From assembly GCF_035083965.1 (NCBI RefSeq), contig NC_089723.1, positions 37,641,193 through 37,705,192 on the forward strand: a stretch of 64,000 bases of DNA. The letters run 5' to 3'. Position numbers and translations under genes: made by a program. Positions 63,895 to 64,000 of this stretch are shown here, piece after piece. Positions within the stretch are counted from its first letter, which is position 1; every line of letters starts with the position of its first letter. This stretch comes from Branchiostoma lanceolatum (taxonomy: Eukaryota > Chordata > Leptocardii > Amphioxiformes > Branchiostomatidae). The notes under the pieces are model-generated. The model ran no database searches, was not told the origin of the DNA, and saw nothing but the letters and a program-made list of their open reading frames with translations.

Positions 63895-63980
63895 ATGGCC
63901 GGGCGTCTTGTCTTGATGCTTGCGGGGTTGGTGGTGGCGGCGGCCCCGTTCGTTTCTGGAACTTCTCTGACTGCTAGAGG
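63895..63980 (+). CDS. First coding exon of a fourth gene: signal peptide
   Basis: An ATG in good context (agaaATGG) opens 28 codons with a basic start, a hydrophobic core (L-V-L-M-L-A-G-L-V-V-A-A-A-P) and a probable signal-peptidase site after V-S-G. It is followed by a strong donor, GG|gtgagt, at 63981. The rest of the gene lies beyond the window, so only a secreted or membrane product can be inferred. Confidence 0.6.
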
Positions 63981-64000
63981 GTGAGTACCACGTTTCCACG

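Overview
The window looks like nuclear DNA of an invertebrate deuterostome, most probably a cephalochordate (amphioxus, Branchiostoma). That assignment is inference: it rests on short GT-AG introns, animal-type multidomain genes, CR1/Jockey-like LINE fragments, tRNA-derived SINEs, many hairpin repeats and a polycystin and TRPM content typical of amphioxus. No species can be confirmed from the sequence alone.

Three multi-exon genes could be reconstructed by joining exons whose splice phases agree throughout. (1) Bases 1-30192, + strand: the 3' part (42 exons, 2901 codons plus stop, no frame break) of a polycystin-1-like receptor/channel. Its ectodomain is unusual: trefoil, two FA58C (discoidin), ILEI, half an F-type-lectin fold, a galactose-binding-like domain, PAN/apple, a possible ricin-B lectin, three FN3 modules, an acidic linker and GAIN/GPS. 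These are followed by 11 membrane segments with PLAT and the polycystin pore. (2) Bases 39678 down to 31342, - strand: a complete 14-exon arylsulfatase B-like gene (478 aa) with every active-site motif intact. Two CLEAR-like GTCACGTGA boxes lie in a duplicated upstream region. (3) Bases 42811-60490, + strand: a complete TRPM-family channel (about 1241 aa, 26 coding exons), with a candidate TATA promoter and leader exon near 41.1 kb. A signal-peptide exon at 63895-63980 opens a fourth gene.

Genes 1 and 2 are convergent; genes 2 and 3 are divergent and share a 3.1-kb intergenic region. Introns and spacers are packed with repeats. These include LINE 3' ends, one LINE with an open reverse-transcriptase frame and YVDD motif (44.1-45.05 kb), SINEs, and many inverted-repeat elements. 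One inverted-repeat element (13702-14012) carries two head-to-head hammerhead-like ribozyme motifs and 13-bp target-site duplications. Another (51365-53371) is a 2-kb palindrome enclosing an orientation-switching satellite. There are also several minisatellites.

The observations most worth checking are the polycystin domain architecture, the hammerhead-bearing element, the 2-kb palindrome, the CLEAR boxes upstream of the sulfatase, and a recurring pattern in which short tandem duplications straddle exon borders of both the sulfatase and TRPM genes.
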